Notes: generated from the letters alone by a model not told the origin. Positions 6,567-16,420 are shown, counted from the first letter of the stretch. The stretch is DNA of 44,839 bases from Oscillospiraceae bacterium (GCA_015067975.1 SVLK01000014.1:1-44839), one strand, 5' to 3'. Translations and numbers: made by a program.

Positions 6567-8288
6567 TTGAAGATCCGCGCAACGCAGGCCATCTTGGAAT
6601 GCCTGCTGGAGCAGGAAGTGGACACCGTGTTCGGATATCCCGGCGGTACGATCCTGAATGTGTATGATGAACTCTACCGCTATCAGGACAAGATCCACCA
6701 TGTACTTACTGCTCATGAACAAGGAGCCGCCCATGCGGCCGACGGTTACGCCCGTGCTACCGGCAAGGTGGGTGTGTGCTTTGCCACCTCCGGCCCCGGC
6801 GCTACCAATTTGACCACCGGTATCGCTACTGCCTATCTGGACTCGTCTCCTGTGGTGTTTATCACCTGCAACGTGGGCGAAAACCTGCTGGGCAAGGACG
6901 CATTTCAGGAGGTAGACTCTACCGGTATTGCCATGCCGATTACCAAGGCGGCATTTCTGGTGCGCGACGCGCAGTCCATTCCGGATGTGATGCGTCAGGC
7001 CTTTGCTGTAGCAGCCAGCGGTCGGCCCGGTCCTGTGCTCATTGACTTTTTAAAGAATGTAACTGCCCCAACTGAGATGGTGGAGTACGATTTTGTTCCC
7101 TGGCAGGAGAACCGGGGGTGTGACAGTATCCGCCGCCTTAATGCCAGCCACCAGCTGAAAGAGACCCGTGTCAATCAGCAGGATATTGACACGCTGCTGG
7201 ATATGATCGCCGAGGCGAAGAAACCTCTGCTGATTTGCGGCGGCGGTGTGGTCCGCGGCAAAGCCGATACGGAATTCCGCACCTTTGCCGAGAAGATGGA
7301 TGCACCGGTCGCTATTACCGTTATGGGTGGCGGTGGTTTCCCCGGCAGCCATCCGCTGACCACCGGTATGATCGGCATGCACGGCTCACAGGCATCCAAC
7401 GTGGCCTGTGACGAATGTGATCTGCTGATCGCTGTGGGCTGCCGCTTCTCCGACCGCGTGGCGTTGGATCCCAAGACCTTTGCCCAGCAGGCAAAGATTG
7501 TGCAGATCGATATTGATCGCGCAGAGATCGATAAGAACGTGCTGACCGACCATCATATCATCGGCAGCGCCAAGCGCGTCTTACAGCTACTCAACGAAAA
7601 GCTGCCGCAGCACGACCATAGCGAGTGGAAAGAGCACATCCTGCCGTTGCGCGCACATTCTGTAGCGGAGGACAGTGAAAAGCTGACGCCCCAGCAGGTG
7701 CTGGAAGTGATCCGCACACAGGCACAGGATGCTATTGTAGCCACCGATGTAGGCCAGCATCAGATGTGGGCCATCAAGTACCTGCACTTCAGCTACCCCG
7801 GTCAGCTGCTGACTTCCGGTGGATTTGGTACGATGGGCTTCGGACTTGGCGCGGCTATCGGCGCTCAAACGGGCAATGCCGATAAGCGTGTGATTCACGT
7901 CACCGGTGACGGCTGTTTCCGTATGAACTGCCACGAGCTGTGCACTGTGCAGCATTACGGCTTGCCTGTCATCACGGTTGTGTTCAACAACGGTACGCTG
8001 GGCATGGTACGCCAGTGGCAGAACCTGATCTACGGCAAGCGCTTTTCCCAAACCACACTGGACCGTGGTCCTGACTTTGTGAAGTTGGCAGAAGCCTACG
8101 GCCTGCGCGGCTATCGCGTTACTACCCGCGATGAGATGGAAACGGCCTTTGCCGACGCGCTTGCCTGCGGTACCGGCGCTGTTATCGATTGCGTGCTGGA
8201 TATCGACGAGATGGTCCGCCCTATGGTGGCGGCTGGCTCGCAGATCACCCAATTCCTGCTGAAGGAAAAGGAGGGGAGAAGCCTGTGA
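6567..8288 (+). CDS. ilvB: Acetolactate synthase, large (catalytic) subunit
   Basis: The product (573 aa) condenses two pyruvates, or pyruvate and 2-ketobutyrate, in the first common step of valine, leucine and isoleucine synthesis. The catalytic glutamate is E51 in TAHEQGAAHAADGYARATGK. The thiamine-diphosphate motif runs from GDGCFRM to VVFNN near the C-terminus, and a central FAD-type domain carries MGGGGFPGSHP and GCRFSDR. The first codon is TTG, placed 8 bases after AAGGAGGA; the family N-terminus (KIRATQAILECL) begins right there. Its stop overlaps the ilvN start (GTGA). It opens the ilvBNCD operon and follows the leader with the candidate attenuator. Confidence 0.97.
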   Translation: MKIRATQAILECLLEQEVDTVFGYPGGTILNVYDELYRYQDKIHHVLTAHEQGAAHAADGYARATGKVGVCFATSGPGATNLTTGIATAYLDSSPVVFITCNVGENLLGKDAFQEVDSTGIAMPITKAAFLVRDAQSIPDVMRQAFAVAASGRPGPVLIDFLKNVTAPTEMVEYDFVPWQENRGCDSIRRLNASHQLKETRVNQQDIDTLLDMIAEAKKPLLICGGGVVRGKADTEFRTFAEKMDAPVAITVMGGGGFPGSHPLTTGMIGMHGSQASNVACDECDLLIAVGCRFSDRVALDPKTFAQQAKIVQIDIDRAEIDKNVLTDHHIIGSAKRVLQLLNEKLPQHDHSEWKEHILPLRAHSVAEDSEKLTPQQVLEVIRTQAQDAIVATDVGQHQMWAIKYLHFSYPGQLLTSGGFGTMGFGLGAAIGAQTGNADKRVIHVTGDGCFRMNCHELCTVQHYGLPVITVVFNNGTLGMVRQWQNLIYGKRFSQTTLDRGPDFVKLAEAYGLRGYRVTTRDEMETAFADALACGTGAVIDCVLDIDEMVRPMVAAGSQITQFLLKEKEGRSL

Positions 8289-8851
8289 AAAAGGAATTTG
8301 ATTCCCAGAAGAAACTGTATACGCTTTCCCTGTTGGTAGAAGATGTTCCCGGCGTGCTGAGTCAAGTGGCGCGTTTGTTTTCCCGCAAGGGCTACAACAT
8401 CGAGTCCATTGTCTCCGGTGCTACGGACCGCCCCGGCATTACCCGCATTTCCATTGAGATCATTGCCGATGAACTGATGATCGACCAGATCGCTGCCCAG
8501 TGCCGCAAATTGCTGCCGGTGCAGGCGGTGAAGATTCTGGATGAGGAGACCAGTATCCGGCAGGAAAACGCCTTTATCAAGGTGCGTGCTGCCAGCCGTG
8601 CCGAACGCGACGAAGTGCTGCAGTTGGCCAACATTTTCCATGCCAAGGTAATGGACGTGGACAAAGAGGCGCTGACCATCTACGTGTTCGGCAGCCCCGA
8701 TAAGCTGAAAGCGCTGATCCGCATGCTGGAGGATTTCGGCATTATGGAAATTGCCAAAACCGGAACGATTGCTATTGAACGCGGCAGCAATACGATTTAC
8801 GACAATAACAAATTACGGGAGGAATATGATTATGGCAAGAATGTATTATGA
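8285..8851 (+). CDS. ilvN: Acetolactate synthase, small (regulatory) subunit
   Basis: The 188-aa protein has an N-terminal ACT domain ([21 protein letters not shown], about residues 10-90) and a C-terminal domain (about 90-170) as in IlvN/IlvH. It binds valine and adjusts the activity of the large subunit. The start is GTG at 8285, overlapping the ilvB stop by four bases, with GGAGGGG 8 bases upstream, so translation is coupled. Its 3' end overlaps the ilvC start by 20 bases. It is about 20 residues longer than common homologues; the extra length is at the C-terminus and seems to be a by-product of that overlap. Confidence 0.95.
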   Translation: MKKEFDSQKKLYTLSLLVEDVPGVLSQVARLFSRKGYNIESIVSGATDRPGITRISIEIIADELMIDQIAAQCRKLLPVQAVKILDEETSIRQENAFIKVRAASRAERDEVLQLANIFHAKVMDVDKEALTIYVFGSPDKLKALIRMLEDFGIMEIAKTGTIAIERGSNTIYDNNKLREEYDYGKNVL

Positions 8852-9851
8852 GAAGGACTGCGATCTTGGCAAGCTGGACGGTAAGAAGATCGGTATCATC
8901 GGTTATGGTTCTCAGGGACACGCCCATGCGCTGAACCTGAAGGACTCCGGCTGCGACGTATGTGTTGGTCTGCGCGCCGGCAGCAAAAACTGGGACAAGG
9001 TGCTGGAGGCCGGTTTGAAGGTGGCAACTGTAGCCGATACCGCCAAGTGGGCCGATATCATCATGATCCTCATCAACGATGAGACCCAGGCCGAAGTCTA
9101 TAAGAAGGACATCGCTCCCCATCTGGAAGCCGGCAACGCCCTGATGTTTGCCCACGGCTTCAACATCCACTTCAAGCAGATCGTTCCTCCTGCCGATATC
9201 GATGTGCTGATGATCGCCCCCAAGGGCCCCGGGCATACCGTCCGCTCTCAGTATGTGGCAGGCAAGGGCGTGCCCTGCCTGATCGCTGTAGAGCAGAACG
9301 CCACCGGTAAGGCCTATGATATCGGTCTTGCTTACGCTGCCGGTATCGGCGGAGCCCGCGGCGGCGTCATGGAGACGACCTTCCAGGATGAAACCGAGAC
9401 CGACCTGTTCGGCGAGCAGGCCGTTCTGTGTGGCGGCGTGGTGGAGCTGATGAAGCTGGGCTTCGAGACGCTGGTAGAGGCAGGCTATGCTCCCGAGAAC
9501 GCTTACTTTGAGTGCATCCATGAGATGAAGCTGATCATCGACCTGATCAACAAGGGCGGCGTGGCAATGATGAACTACTCCATTTCCGATACGGCTGAGT
9601 TTGGTGAGTATGTGTCCGGCAGCCGCATCCTGCCCTATGAGGAAACCAAGAAAAACATGAAGGCTGTATTGACCGACATTCAGGACGGCGTGTTTGCCGG
9701 CAAGTGGATTGCCGAGAACAAGAACGGCCGCACGTTCTTCAATGCCAAGCGTGCTCAGCTGGCCAAGCACCAGATGGAAGTGGTGGGCGCTGAGCTGCGC
9801 CGCAACATGCTGTGGGGTGAGGATACCGATCCCGATACTGCGTCTAACTAA
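8832..9851 (+). CDS. ilvC: Ketol-acid reductoisomerase (NADP+)
   Basis: This 339-aa class I enzyme isomerises and reduces acetolactate or acetohydroxybutyrate. The Rossmann motif is [13 protein letters not shown]; the metal site lies in the [20 protein letters not shown] segment and a later E ([10 protein letters not shown]). Several in-frame starts exist; ATG 8832 is 8 bases after GGGAGGA and gives the standard N-terminus (MARMYYEKD), whereas 8826 is too close to that site. It overlaps the end of ilvN and is followed 20 bases later by ilvD. Confidence 0.97.
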   Translation: MARMYYEKDCDLGKLDGKKIGIIGYGSQGHAHALNLKDSGCDVCVGLRAGSKNWDKVLEAGLKVATVADTAKWADIIMILINDETQAEVYKKDIAPHLEAGNALMFAHGFNIHFKQIVPPADIDVLMIAPKGPGHTVRSQYVAGKGVPCLIAVEQNATGKAYDIGLAYAAGIGGARGGVMETTFQDETETDLFGEQAVLCGGVVELMKLGFETLVEAGYAPENAYFECIHEMKLIIDLINKGGVAMMNYSISDTAEFGEYVSGSRILPYEETKKNMKAVLTDIQDGVFAGKWIAENKNGRTFFNAKRAQLAKHQMEVVGAELRRNMLWGEDTDPDTASN

Positions 9852-9871
9852 AAGATAACGGAGGTGCTTCC

Positions 9872-11533
9872 ATGAGAAGCAACGTCATTAAAAGCGGCGT
9901 TCCCGCCGCCCCTAACCGCTCGCTGCTGTATGCGCTGGGTTATACCAAAGAGGAACTGGAGCGACCGATGATCGGCGTGGTCTGCTCTTATAACGAGATC
10001 GTTCCCGGGCACATGAATCTGGATAAGATCGCCGAGGCGGTCAAGGCCGGAATTCGTGCGGCCGGAGGCACACCGGTGGAGTTTCCTGCCATCGCCGTGT
10101 GCGACGGTATTGCAATGGGTCATGTGGGCATGAAGTATTCTCTGGTGACCCGCGACCTGATTGCTGATTCTACCGAAGCTATGGCTATGGCCCACCAGTT
10201 TGACGGTCTGGTGATGATTCCCAATTGCGATAAGAACGTGCCGGGTCTGCTGATGGCAGCGGCCCGCGTCAACGTGCCTGCCATTTTCGTTTCCGGCGGA
10301 CCTATGCTCGCCGGTACGCTGAGCAATGGACGCCGCACCTGCCTGAGCCATATGTTTGAGGCGGTGGGATCCCACTATGCCGGCAAGTTGGACGATGCCG
10401 GACTGGAGGACTACGAGGATAACGCCTGTCCCACCTGCGGTTCCTGCTCCGGCATGTATACCGCAAACTCCATGAACTGCCTCACCGAGGCCATTGGCAT
10501 GGCCCTGCAGGGCAACGGCACGATTCCCGCCGTGATGTCCGCCCGTATCCGTCTGGCCAAGCACGCCGGCATGAAAATCATGGAACTGGTGGAAAAGAAT
10601 ATCCGTCCCCGTGATATTATGACCGCTGCTGCTTTCCACAATGCTGAAACAGTAGATATGGCGCTGGGCTGCTCCACCAATACCATGCTGCACCTGCCAG
10701 CGATCGCCCACGAGTGCGGCATCGAACTGAACTTCGATATGGCCAACGAGATCAGCGATAATACGCCCAACCTATGCCATCTGGCCCCTGCCGGTGACAC
10801 CTACATGGAAGATCTGGATCGCGCCGGCGGTGTGCACGCCGTGATGGCGCAGCTGCTGCAGGCCGGTAAGCTGGATGGCAGCGTCCAGACCTGCACTGGT
10901 AAAACGCTGGCGGAAAATCTGGAAGGCGTGGTCAATCGCAACGAAGACGTGATCCGTCCCATGTCCAACCCCTACAGCAAGACCGGCGGCATCGCTGTTT
11001 TGAAGGGCAATCTGGCTCCCGACGGCTGCGTGGTCAAGCAGGCGGCCGTGGCGGAAGAGATGATGCGCCATACCGGCCCTGCCCGCGTGTTTGACAGCGA
11101 GGATGACGCCATTGCCGCCATCTATGCCGGAAAGATCGTGGCCGGTGATGTGGTGGTGATTCGCTACGAAGGCCCGAAAGGTGGACCCGGCATGCGCGAG
11201 ATGCTCAACCCCACCTCTGCCATCGCCGGTATGGGCTTGGATAAGGATGTGGCCCTCATTACCGACGGCCGCTTCTCCGGTGCTACCCGCGGTGCATCCA
11301 TCGGACATGTGTCCCCGGAGGCTGCTTCCGGAGGCAACATTGCGCTGGTGGAAGAGGGAGACCTCATCAGTATCGACATTCCCGCCCATACTATCGAGCT
11401 GCAGGTCAGCGATGAAGAGCTGGCACGCCGCCGTGCGGCATGGGTCTGCCCCGAACCGAAGATCAAAACAGGCTATCTGGCCCGCTATGCCCGATTGGTC
11501 TCTTCTGCAGACCGCGGCGCCGTGCTGGACTGA
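9872..11533 (+). CDS. ilvD: Dihydroxy-acid dehydratase
   Basis: The 553-aa iron-sulfur enzyme dehydrates dihydroxy acids to the 2-keto acids that precede valine and isoleucine. Cluster cysteines are seen in NCDKNVPG and in [24 protein letters not shown]; the C-terminal domain has [16 protein letters not shown] lies 8 bases before the ATG. Length is normal. With ilvB, ilvN and ilvC it completes the common pathway; the final transaminase (ilvE) and the leu genes are not in this window. Confidence 0.97.
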   Translation: MRSNVIKSGVPAAPNRSLLYALGYTKEELERPMIGVVCSYNEIVPGHMNLDKIAEAVKAGIRAAGGTPVEFPAIAVCDGIAMGHVGMKYSLVTRDLIADSTEAMAMAHQFDGLVMIPNCDKNVPGLLMAAARVNVPAIFVSGGPMLAGTLSNGRRTCLSHMFEAVGSHYAGKLDDAGLEDYEDNACPTCGSCSGMYTANSMNCLTEAIGMALQGNGTIPAVMSARIRLAKHAGMKIMELVEKNIRPRDIMTAAAFHNAETVDMALGCSTNTMLHLPAIAHECGIELNFDMANEISDNTPNLCHLAPAGDTYMEDLDRAGGVHAVMAQLLQAGKLDGSVQTCTGKTLAENLEGVVNRNEDVIRPMSNPYSKTGGIAVLKGNLAPDGCVVKQAAVAEEMMRHTGPARVFDSEDDAIAAIYAGKIVAGDVVVIRYEGPKGGPGMREMLNPTSAIAGMGLDKDVALITDGRFSGATRGASIGHVSPEAASGGNIALVEEGDLISIDIPAHTIELQVSDEELARRRAAWVCPEPKIKTGYLARYARLVSSADRGAVLD

Positions 11534-11563
11534 TTACAACCAAAAACGAAGGGACTTGATAAG

Positions 11564-12865
11564 ATGTATCGAGCCATTTCCCGGCTGCTGCTGTATAGTG
11601 ACTTGGGTGAAAACGAAATTCTGGTCTGCCTTGCCCGGATTCTGCGCGATTGGGAGCGGGGCGGTTGCGACCGCGATGAACTGGCAGGACGGATCAATGC
11701 ACAGGTCAAGCGCCTGTTGGATCTTTCCACTGCTTGCGGCTTTAACAAAAATCTGTGGCACTGCTATTTGACATGGCTACTGATGACTAACCACAACTCC
11801 TTTACTGCTACCTGCGAGCGTGTCGGTGCAAGGGAGGGCAGCGTCAACAATTTCGCCAAGAGTGATTTTGCCGTGTTCCGCCGCCTGTTTGAGTATGATT
11901 TCTCCCCCATCGAGAAGGATCTGGGTATCAGTTGCCTGTCTGCTATCTGCGATTACCGCGCCATTGCTAAGCGTGAGCGGCTGTATAACCGCGATATCAG
12001 CGCTCAGGTGCAGACGCTGTGCGCCAAACTGGAGCAGACAAAGGATGAGGAAGAAATGTTCTCCGTGCTGACGGACTATTACCGTCAGTATGGATACGGC
12101 ACCTTTGCTATGAATCGTGCGTTCCGTATCCGCCCCTCCGGCGACGGCGTGGAGTTCCTGCCCATCAGTAATATTGATCGCGTGGTGCTGGATGACCTGC
12201 TGGGCTATGACAAGCAAAAGGCAGAACTGCGCCGCAATACGGAAGCGTTTCTTGCCGGCAATGCGGCGAATAATGTGCTGCTCTATGGTGATGCCGGTAC
12301 CGGTAAATCTACCAGCGTCAAGGCACTGATCAACGAGTACTATGACTGCGGCCTTCGCATGATTGAGATTTATAAACACCAGTTCCGCGACCTTTCAGCC
12401 GTGCTTGCTGAGATCAAAAACCGCAATTACCGCTTTATCATCTTCATTGATGATCTTTCCTTCGAGGAGAACGAGGTGGAGTATAAGTTCCTCAAGGCTG
12501 TCATTGAAGGCGGCGTGGAAACGCGACCGGACAACGTGTTGATTTACGCCACATCCAACCGCCGCCATTTGATCCGCGAAACGTGGAACGATCGCAACGA
12601 TATGGAGCACCACGGAGATATTCACCGCAGTGATACGGTGGAGGAAAAGTTGTCGCTGGCAGCACGTTTTGGCGTCAGTATCAACTACAATGCCCCCACG
12701 CCAAAAGAATTCCGTCAGATCGTCCTGTTTCTTGCCCAAAAGCATGGTATCGATATGCCGGAGCAGGAATTGCTGGCTAAAGCGAATACATGGGAAGTGC
12801 GCCACGGCGGCTTCTCCGGCCGTGTGGCACAGCAGTTCATTCAATATCTGCAAAGTGAGCAATAA
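11564..12865 (+). CDS. DUF815-family AAA+ ATPase
   Basis: The 433-aa protein belongs to the DUF815 group of ATP-binding proteins. The N-terminal half (1-200) is helical and not assigned. The ATPase domain has Walker A GDAGTGKST (242-250), Walker B IIFIDDLSFE (about 294-303), an ATSNRRHL sensor-1-like segment and an RRHLIRETWNDR region typical of DUF815. Its cellular role is unknown. It starts 30 bases after ilvD and no terminator separates them, so it is probably cotranscribed with the ilv operon, although nothing in its sequence points to amino-acid synthesis. A strong terminator follows. Confidence 0.85.
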   Translation: MYRAISRLLLYSDLGENEILVCLARILRDWERGGCDRDELAGRINAQVKRLLDLSTACGFNKNLWHCYLTWLLMTNHNSFTATCERVGAREGSVNNFAKSDFAVFRRLFEYDFSPIEKDLGISCLSAICDYRAIAKRERLYNRDISAQVQTLCAKLEQTKDEEEMFSVLTDYYRQYGYGTFAMNRAFRIRPSGDGVEFLPISNIDRVVLDDLLGYDKQKAELRRNTEAFLAGNAANNVLLYGDAGTGKSTSVKALINEYYDCGLRMIEIYKHQFRDLSAVLAEIKNRNYRFIIFIDDLSFEENEVEYKFLKAVIEGGVETRPDNVLIYATSNRRHLIRETWNDRNDMEHHGDIHRSDTVEEKLSLAARFGVSINYNAPTPKEFRQIVLFLAQKHGIDMPEQELLAKANTWEVRHGGFSGRVAQQFIQYLQSEQ

Positions 12866-12900
12866 AAAAGTCCCGATTCCAACGGAATCGGGACTTTTTT
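12864..12900. terminator. Bidirectional terminator between DUF815 ATPase and ridA
   Basis: A 17-base perfect inverted repeat (AAAAAAGTCCCGATTCC / its complement) with a 3-base loop gives T-runs on both strands. It serves both convergent transcripts. Confidence 0.95.
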
Positions 12901-12908
12901 ATTAAAAT

Positions 12909-13277
12909 TCACTTCGCGGCAATGGCCTCGATTTCGCACAGCACGCCCTTGGGCAGTGCCTTGACAGCCACGCAGCTGCGTGCAGGCTTGGAGATAAAAT
13001 AGCGGGCATAGACCTCGTTGAATGCGGCAAAGTCGCCCATGTCGGAAAGGAAGCAAGTGGTCTTGATCACATTGGCAAAGCTGATGCCGGCAGCTTCCAA
13101 AATAGCGCCCACGTTCTTGCAGCTCTGTTCGGCCTGTGCAGTGATGCCCTCGGGCACTTCGCCGCTGGCGGGATCGACGGGGATCTGGCCGGAGGTAAAA
13201 ACAAAACCGTTGACTTCAAAGCCCTGAGAATAAGGGCCGATGGCGCCGGGAGCCTTGTTGGTTTCCAAAACTTTCAT
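12909..13277 (-). CDS. ridA: RidA family enamine/imine deaminase
   Basis: The 122-aa protein carries the family signatures GAIGPYSQG near the N-terminus, TSGQIP, the catalytic-site CFLSDM, and ARSCVAVKALPKG with the conserved Arg (RSC) and CEIEAIA near the C-terminus. RidA hydrolyses reactive enamines and imines, such as 2-aminoacrylate, made by PLP enzymes. It lies 31 bases after the PatB-like lyase whose chemistry yields 2-aminoacrylate, so the pairing makes biochemical sense. AAGGAG precedes the ATG. Confidence 0.95.
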   Translation of the reverse strand: MKVLETNKAPGAIGPYSQGFEVNGFVFTSGQIPVDPASGEVPEGITAQAEQSCKNVGAILEAAGISFANVIKTTCFLSDMGDFAAFNEVYARYFISKPARSCVAVKALPKGVLCEIEAIAAK

Positions 13278-13308
13278 AACGGATTCTCCTTATTTTAAAA
13301 TTAATCAC

Positions 13309-14478
13309 TTACAGAGCATCTACAGCTGCCTTCAGCTGCTTCATGGCCTGTTCCAGTACGCTGCGGGGACATGCCACATTCAAACGCATAAAGCCGTTGA
13401 GACTGCGGCCAAAGCTGTTGCCGTCGTTGAGACCAAGTTTTGCCTTCTCGATGAAGAAACGGCGCAGTTCTTCGTTGCTCATACCCAGACCGCGGCAATC
13501 CAGCCACATCAGGTAGGTAGCATCGGGAGCGTAGGTTTTGATCTGGGGAATGTTTTTCTCCAGATACTCCACCACATAGTCGAAGTTGGCACTGATGTAG
13601 GGAAGGAGCTGCTCCAGCCACTCCTCACCCTGTGTGAACGCGGCTTCCATGGCTGTCAGGGAGAACGCGTTGTTGCGATGGATGTCCATGTTGGCCCAGA
13701 ACTGGTCAAACTTCTTCTTCATGTAGGCGTTGGGGAACACCACGGTACTGGCTTGCAGACCGGCCAGATTGAAGGTCTTGGTGCCGGAGATGCCGGTAAC
13801 TACATACTTGGCGGCCGCTTCGGACACGGTGGCGGTGGGGATATGTTTTTTGCCGTGGAAAATCAAGTCGGAGTGGATCTCATCGGAGAACAGAGGTACA
13901 TGGTACTTGATGCATAGATCCACCATGCGCTGCAGCTCTTCCTTCGTCCACAAAAAGCCCAGCGGGTTGTGGGGATTGCACAGCAAAAACAGATCTGCGA
14001 TCTTCAGCTTCTCCTCGAAATCCTCCCAGTCCACGATCCATTTTCCGTCGCGCTCCACGATCTGATTTTCAATCACGTTGCGTCCGGACATTTCGGCCAT
14101 ATCATAAAACTCGGAGTATACCGGGGTCTGGATCAGCACATTGCCGCCCACCGGCACGCACAACTGCACCATGGTGCTGATGGTCTGCACGACACCCAGA
14201 CTCCAACTCATCAAAGACTGATCAAATTCCCAGCCGTTGCGCTTTTTCTGCCAGGCGCGAATGGCGGCAAAGTAGCCGTCGTGGCGGTTGGTATAGCCCC
14301 ACAGACCTTCCTGTGCCCGGGCGGTCAGCGCATCAATAATGGGCTGTGCGGTGCGGAAATCCATGTCGGCAATCCACAAGGGGATCACGTCGTTGGTACC
14401 AAACTTCTTCATGCGCTCGTCATATTTGGCGCTGTGATTACCGCTGCGGTCAACCACTTCGTCGAAATTATAAAGCAT
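13309..14478 (-). CDS. patB: PatB/MalY-type PLP-dependent C-S beta-lyase (aminotransferase fold I)
   Basis: The 389-aa protein has the fold-type I aminotransferase pattern of MalY/PatB. The N-terminus contains PLWIADMDF; the middle has CNPHNPLG, FSDEIHSDL and the PLP lysine K234 in SGTKTFNLAG; the end has FMRLNVACPRSVLEQAM. Such enzymes cleave cystathionine, cysteine or cysteine conjugates to a thiol, pyruvate and ammonia. It is cotranscribed with ridA and is divergent from a cysteine-desulfidase gene, consistent with sulfur amino-acid breakdown. The precise substrate and the symbol are by family. Confidence 0.9.
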   Translation of the reverse strand: MLYNFDEVVDRSGNHSAKYDERMKKFGTNDVIPLWIADMDFRTAQPIIDALTARAQEGLWGYTNRHDGYFAAIRAWQKKRNGWEFDQSLMSWSLGVVQTISTMVQLCVPVGGNVLIQTPVYSEFYDMAEMSGRNVIENQIVERDGKWIVDWEDFEEKLKIADLFLLCNPHNPLGFLWTKEELQRMVDLCIKYHVPLFSDEIHSDLIFHGKKHIPTATVSEAAAKYVVTGISGTKTFNLAGLQASTVVFPNAYMKKKFDQFWANMDIHRNNAFSLTAMEAAFTQGEEWLEQLLPYISANFDYVVEYLEKNIPQIKTYAPDATYLMWLDCRGLGMSNEELRRFFIEKAKLGLNDGNSFGRSLNGFMRLNVACPRSVLEQAMKQLKAAVDAL

Positions 14479-14654
14479 ATTTCCGGTGTCCTTTCCCGTT
14501 TGTTAAGGGGCAAATATCTATCTGTTATTTAACCATAGATCTCCGTGTATTTCAAGCGTTTTGCCCTTTTGTGCAAAAGAGGTGGAAACCATGCTTTTTT
14601 TGTAGTAAAATAAAAAAGATCCCCCAATGCTGATTATAAAAGGAGAAAAGAGAT

Positions 14655-15944
14655 ATGTTGACGAAACAGGAACTTCTGACCATTCTGCATCAGGATGTAG
14701 TGCCGGCGTTGGGTTGTACCGAGCCTGTGTGCGTGGCGTTGGCTGCGGCTGACGCCTATCATGCGATTGGTGGTGATGTAGTCTCTGTTAAGGTGGAAGT
14801 CAATGCCGGCATTTATAAAAACGGCATGTCTGTAGGAATTCCCGGCTTTCCTCGCGTTGGCTTGAAGTATGCGGCTGCCCTTGGTACCTATTTGTGTAAT
14901 CCTGAGAAGAAACTGGAGCTTCTGGAAGATATCAATGACGAGGTCATTGCCAAGGCGATTGCGTTGGTGGAGGATCGCCATGTGGTGGTCATGATCAAGC
15001 ATGATGAAACGGCGCTCTACGCACGCGCCGAAATCATCACTACGGCCGGCATCGGTATCAGTGAGATCCGCGGCACGCACTCCAACATTATCTTCACACG
15101 TCGCAATCATGAAACGTTGTGGGAAAAGCCCTACACTCCCGGCGGAGAAGATGAACTGCACAGCAAAATGAAAACCATGACCGTGGCCGGTCTCCGTGCG
15201 CTGGTAGATCAGTGCACCGAGGAAGATCTGACTTATATGATGGAAGGCTTGAAGATGAATGGTGCTTTGGCCGATTACGGCTTGGAGCACGAGATTGGCA
15301 TCGGAATTGCCGGTGCGTTGCGCAAGCAGGTGGAGCATGGCGTCATGGGTGATAATTTGATTACTCGCACCATGCTTCGTGTGGCCAGCAGCGCTGAGGG
15401 GCGTATGAGCGGTTGCCCCTATGCTGTTATGTCCAGCGCCGGCAGCGGTAACCACGGTCTGACCGCCATTATTCCTGTTGCGGAGATGGCTAAGCATGTA
15501 GGGGCGTCTCAAGAAATGACGGAAAAGGCACTGGCTTTCTCCCATGCGTTGACGGTGTATATCAAGCTGTTCACCGGCAAGTTGTCTGCCACTTGCGGCT
15601 GCGGCGTATCTGCAGCTACAGCTTCCAGCGCCGCTATGACATGGCTGCTGGGCGGTGACGACGAGGCCATTGCCGCTGCCATCGTCAATATGAGCGGTAA
15701 TCTGACCGGCATGATTTGTGACGGCGGCAAGATCGGCTGCGCACTGAAGCTGGCGACAGCGACCAATGCGGCTATGATGTGTGCCTTTTTGGCAGCGGAC
15801 GGGATTCGACTGCAGCCTACCGATGGAATTTGCGCTGATACCCCCGAGCAGGTGATCCGCAATATGGGCCGCGTCAGTGCTCCCGGCATGGTGCAGACGG
15901 ATAAGACCATTCTGGAGATTATGATGGAGAAGGATCAGGGCTGA
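14655..15944 (+). CDS. cyuA: L-cysteine desulfidase (CyuA/YhaM, UPF0597 family)
   Basis: The product is 429 aa, the normal length of the UPF0597/CyuA family, related to the alpha chain of iron-sulfur serine dehydratases. It opens with [17 protein letters not shown], and conserved cysteines follow in [34 protein letters not shown] and [12 protein letters not shown]; these are expected to hold a [4Fe-4S] cluster. The reaction is cysteine to sulfide, ammonia and pyruvate. AAAGGAG precedes the ATG. Divergent from patB-ridA across 176 bases that must hold both promoters (a TAAAAT box at about 14603-14608 is one candidate), and followed by its own terminator. Confidence 0.9.
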   Translation: MLTKQELLTILHQDVVPALGCTEPVCVALAAADAYHAIGGDVVSVKVEVNAGIYKNGMSVGIPGFPRVGLKYAAALGTYLCNPEKKLELLEDINDEVIAKAIALVEDRHVVVMIKHDETALYARAEIITTAGIGISEIRGTHSNIIFTRRNHETLWEKPYTPGGEDELHSKMKTMTVAGLRALVDQCTEEDLTYMMEGLKMNGALADYGLEHEIGIGIAGALRKQVEHGVMGDNLITRTMLRVASSAEGRMSGCPYAVMSSAGSGNHGLTAIIPVAEMAKHVGASQEMTEKALAFSHALTVYIKLFTGKLSATCGCGVSAATASSAAMTWLLGGDDEAIAAAIVNMSGNLTGMICDGGKIGCALKLATATNAAMMCAFLAADGIRLQPTDGICADTPEQVIRNMGRVSAPGMVQTDKTILEIMMEKDQG

Positions 15945-15981
15945 TTGCCTGTCCAAAGTGTTCAGTTTATTCATTAAATAT

Positions 15982-16029
15982 GTCCTCCTGCGTGCCTTGA
16001 TTTTTCAGGATACGCAGGAGGACTTTTTT
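15982..16029 (+). terminator. Rho-independent terminator of cyuA
   Basis: A 12-bp stem (GTCCTCCTGCGT at 15982-15993 with ACGCAGGAGGAC at 16012-16023) with a partly paired loop is followed by TTTTTT. Confidence 0.92.
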
Positions 16030-16046
16030 GTTATGAGAAAAAGAAA

Positions 16047-16079
16047 AAATCCTTGGAAACACTAGGTTTCCAAGGATTT
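16047..16079 (-). terminator. Rho-independent terminator of the tRNA operon
   Basis: A 14-bp perfect stem (AAATCCTTGGAAAC / GTTTCCAAGGATTT) with a 5-base loop begins right at the CCA end of tRNA-Val and is followed on the minus strand by TTTTTCTTTTTCTC. Confidence 0.9.
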
Positions 16080-16155
16080 GGTGGAGACTGCTGGACTCGA
16101 ACCAGTGACCTCCTGCGTGTGAAGCAGGCGCTCTAACCAGCTGAGCTAAGCCTCC
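16079..16155 (-). tRNA. tRNA-Val (CAC)
   Basis: It folds as a cloverleaf on the minus strand: acceptor GGAGGCT / AGTCTCC, D-arm AGCTCAGCTGGTTAGAGC, anticodon arm CCTGC-TTCACAC-GCAGG with anticodon CAC, and T-loop GGTTCGAGTCC. The 3' CCA is encoded. It is the last gene of a three-tRNA operon. Confidence 0.97.
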
Positions 16156-16157
16156 AT

Positions 16158-16232
16158 TGGTGACCCGTACGGGACTCGAACCCATGTTACAGCCGTGAAA
16201 GGGCCGTGTCTTAACCACTTGACCAACGGGCC
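16158..16232 (-). tRNA. tRNA-Glu (TTC)
   Basis: Cloverleaf on the minus strand: acceptor GGCCCGT / ACGGGTC, anticodon arm CGGCC-CTTTCAC-GGCTG with anticodon TTC, T-loop GGTTCGAGTCC and encoded CCA. Only two bases separate it from tRNA-Val. Confidence 0.97.
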
Positions 16233-16253
16233 GAAGATTTTACCCCTGAAGGG

Positions 16254-16285
16254 CACCGGCGAGATGTTTTCACATCTCGCCGGTG
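16254..16285 (-). other. Stable hairpin between tRNA-Met and tRNA-Glu
   Basis: A 13-bp perfect stem (CACCGGCGAGATG / CATCTCGCCGGTG) with a 6-base loop lies in the 54-base spacer. It has no T-run on either side, so it is more likely a processing element of the tRNA precursor than a terminator. Confidence 0.6.
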
Positions 16286-16286
16286 A

Positions 16287-16363
16287 TGGTAGCGGCGACT
16301 GGATTCGAACCGGTGACACTGCGGGTATGAACCGCATGCTCTAGCCAACTGAGCTACGCCGCC
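16287..16363 (-). tRNA. tRNA-Met (CAT), elongator type
   Basis: Cloverleaf on the minus strand: acceptor GGCGGCG / CGCCGCT, D-arm AGCTCAGTTGGCTAGAGC, anticodon arm TGCGG-TTCATAC-CCGCA with anticodon CAT, T-loop GGTTCGAATCC and encoded CCA. It lacks the GGG/CCC anticodon-stem pairs of initiator tRNA. A lysidine-modified tRNA-Ile (CAT) cannot be fully excluded. Confidence 0.93.
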
Positions 16364-16390
16364 ATATCGTTCCTCGACAAGGCAAGAGTT

Positions 16391-16420
16391 ACTATAACAC
16401 ATAGGAATGCGGCTTGTCAA
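16391..16420 (-). promoter_or_regulatory. Promoter of the tRNA operon
   Basis: On the minus strand TTGACA (16420-16415) and TATAGT (16396-16391) are 18 bases apart. The first tRNA begins about 20 bases after the predicted start. Confidence 0.8.

Noticed and set aside
8751-8831. Extended N-terminus for ilvC
   Set aside because: It would lie inside ilvN in another frame and has no ribosome-binding site; the family N-terminus begins at 8832.
16254-16285. Hairpin between tRNA genes as a terminator
   Set aside because: No T-run follows on either strand and the tRNA operon has a proper terminator at 16047-16079.
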